Shown here one piece after another: positions 20,675 to 20,719 of a DNA stretch of 20,719 nt (its first letter is position 1; every line of letters begins with the position of its first letter). Source of the DNA: Candidatus Omnitrophota bacterium (lineage in GTDB: Bacteria > Omnitrophota > Gorgyraeia > Tantalellales > Tantalellaceae). The stretch is from the NCBI GenBank assembly GCA_023142805.1, contig JAGLIU010000007.1, forward strand, positions 1 to 20,719, given 5' to 3'. A model generated the notes under the pieces. The model ran no database searches and was not told the DNA's origin. It was given only the letters and a program-made list of their open reading frames with translations. A program made the position numbers and the translations under genes.

Positions 20675-20719
20675 GTGTGGGTATTTGGTGTTTAGTGTTT
20701 AGTATTTGGCATGCTGAAT
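20675..20719 (+). repeat. Degenerate 7-bp tandem array at the window end
   Basis: GTGTGGG, TATTTGG, TGTTTAG, TGTTTAG, TATTTGG, CATGCTG: a 7-bp step with the middle units nearly identical. It starts about 50 bp after the zincin gene and runs off the end of the window. It resembles the 19151-19171 block and, more distantly, the 4362-4430 array. Confidence 0.65.

Overview
The window looks like ordinary chromosome from an uncultured Gram-negative bacterium with moderately low GC. Evidence for Gram-negative: a lipoprotein with a lipobox and a SmpA/BamE-like C-terminus, and a metX-metW pair. A TIGR04073-type exported protein and the mix of basic coiled-coil, HEAT-repeat and orphan single-TM proteins suggest candidate phylum Omnitrophota (former Omnitrophica/OP3) or a relative. 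That placement is inference; no rRNA or tRNA is present. Genes use ATG/TTG starts, clear Shine-Dalgarno boxes and sigma70-type promoters. I see no prophage, transposon or CRISPR.

Layout. 1-4280: the tail of a serine hydrolase, a small Lys-rich protein, then a tight run of HEAT-repeat protein, Ste24-type M48 protease, HhH-GPD (endonuclease III-like) protein and inositol monophosphatase. 4281-6031: three short units, each with its own promoter (small membrane protein, Nudix hydrolase, TIGR04073-like protein); the first and last end in clear terminators. 6030-9204: nitroreductase on the minus strand, divergent from flavodoxin, PIN-PhoH ATPase and a lipoprotein. 9263-10670 (minus): a secreted GH113-like glycoside hydrolase behind a cyclic-di-GMP-I (GEMM-I) riboswitch and an intrinsic terminator. 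10712-11638: greA and a broken phosphoesterase-like reading frame. 11640-15865: a sulfur amino acid cluster metY-cysK-metX-metW. 15887-20622: a UvrD-type helicase-nuclease, a YhaM-like OB/HD exoribonuclease and a small zincin.

How it works together. MetX (helped by MetW) activates homoserine and MetY turns O-acylhomoserine plus sulfide into homocysteine; CysK makes cysteine from sulfide. Helicase-nuclease, HhH protein, GreA, YhaM and PhoH are nucleic-acid maintenance genes. The clearest regulatory system is the riboswitch: c-di-GMP should control, by transcription termination, a secreted glycosidase that probably acts on matrix or environmental polysaccharide.

The most unusual feature is in the spacers. 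Several hold degenerate short tandem arrays with a fixed unit of 7, 8 or 9 bp that differs from spacer to spacer. One 9-bp array runs into the 3' end of the HhH-GPD gene exactly where its last iron-sulfur cysteine is lost.
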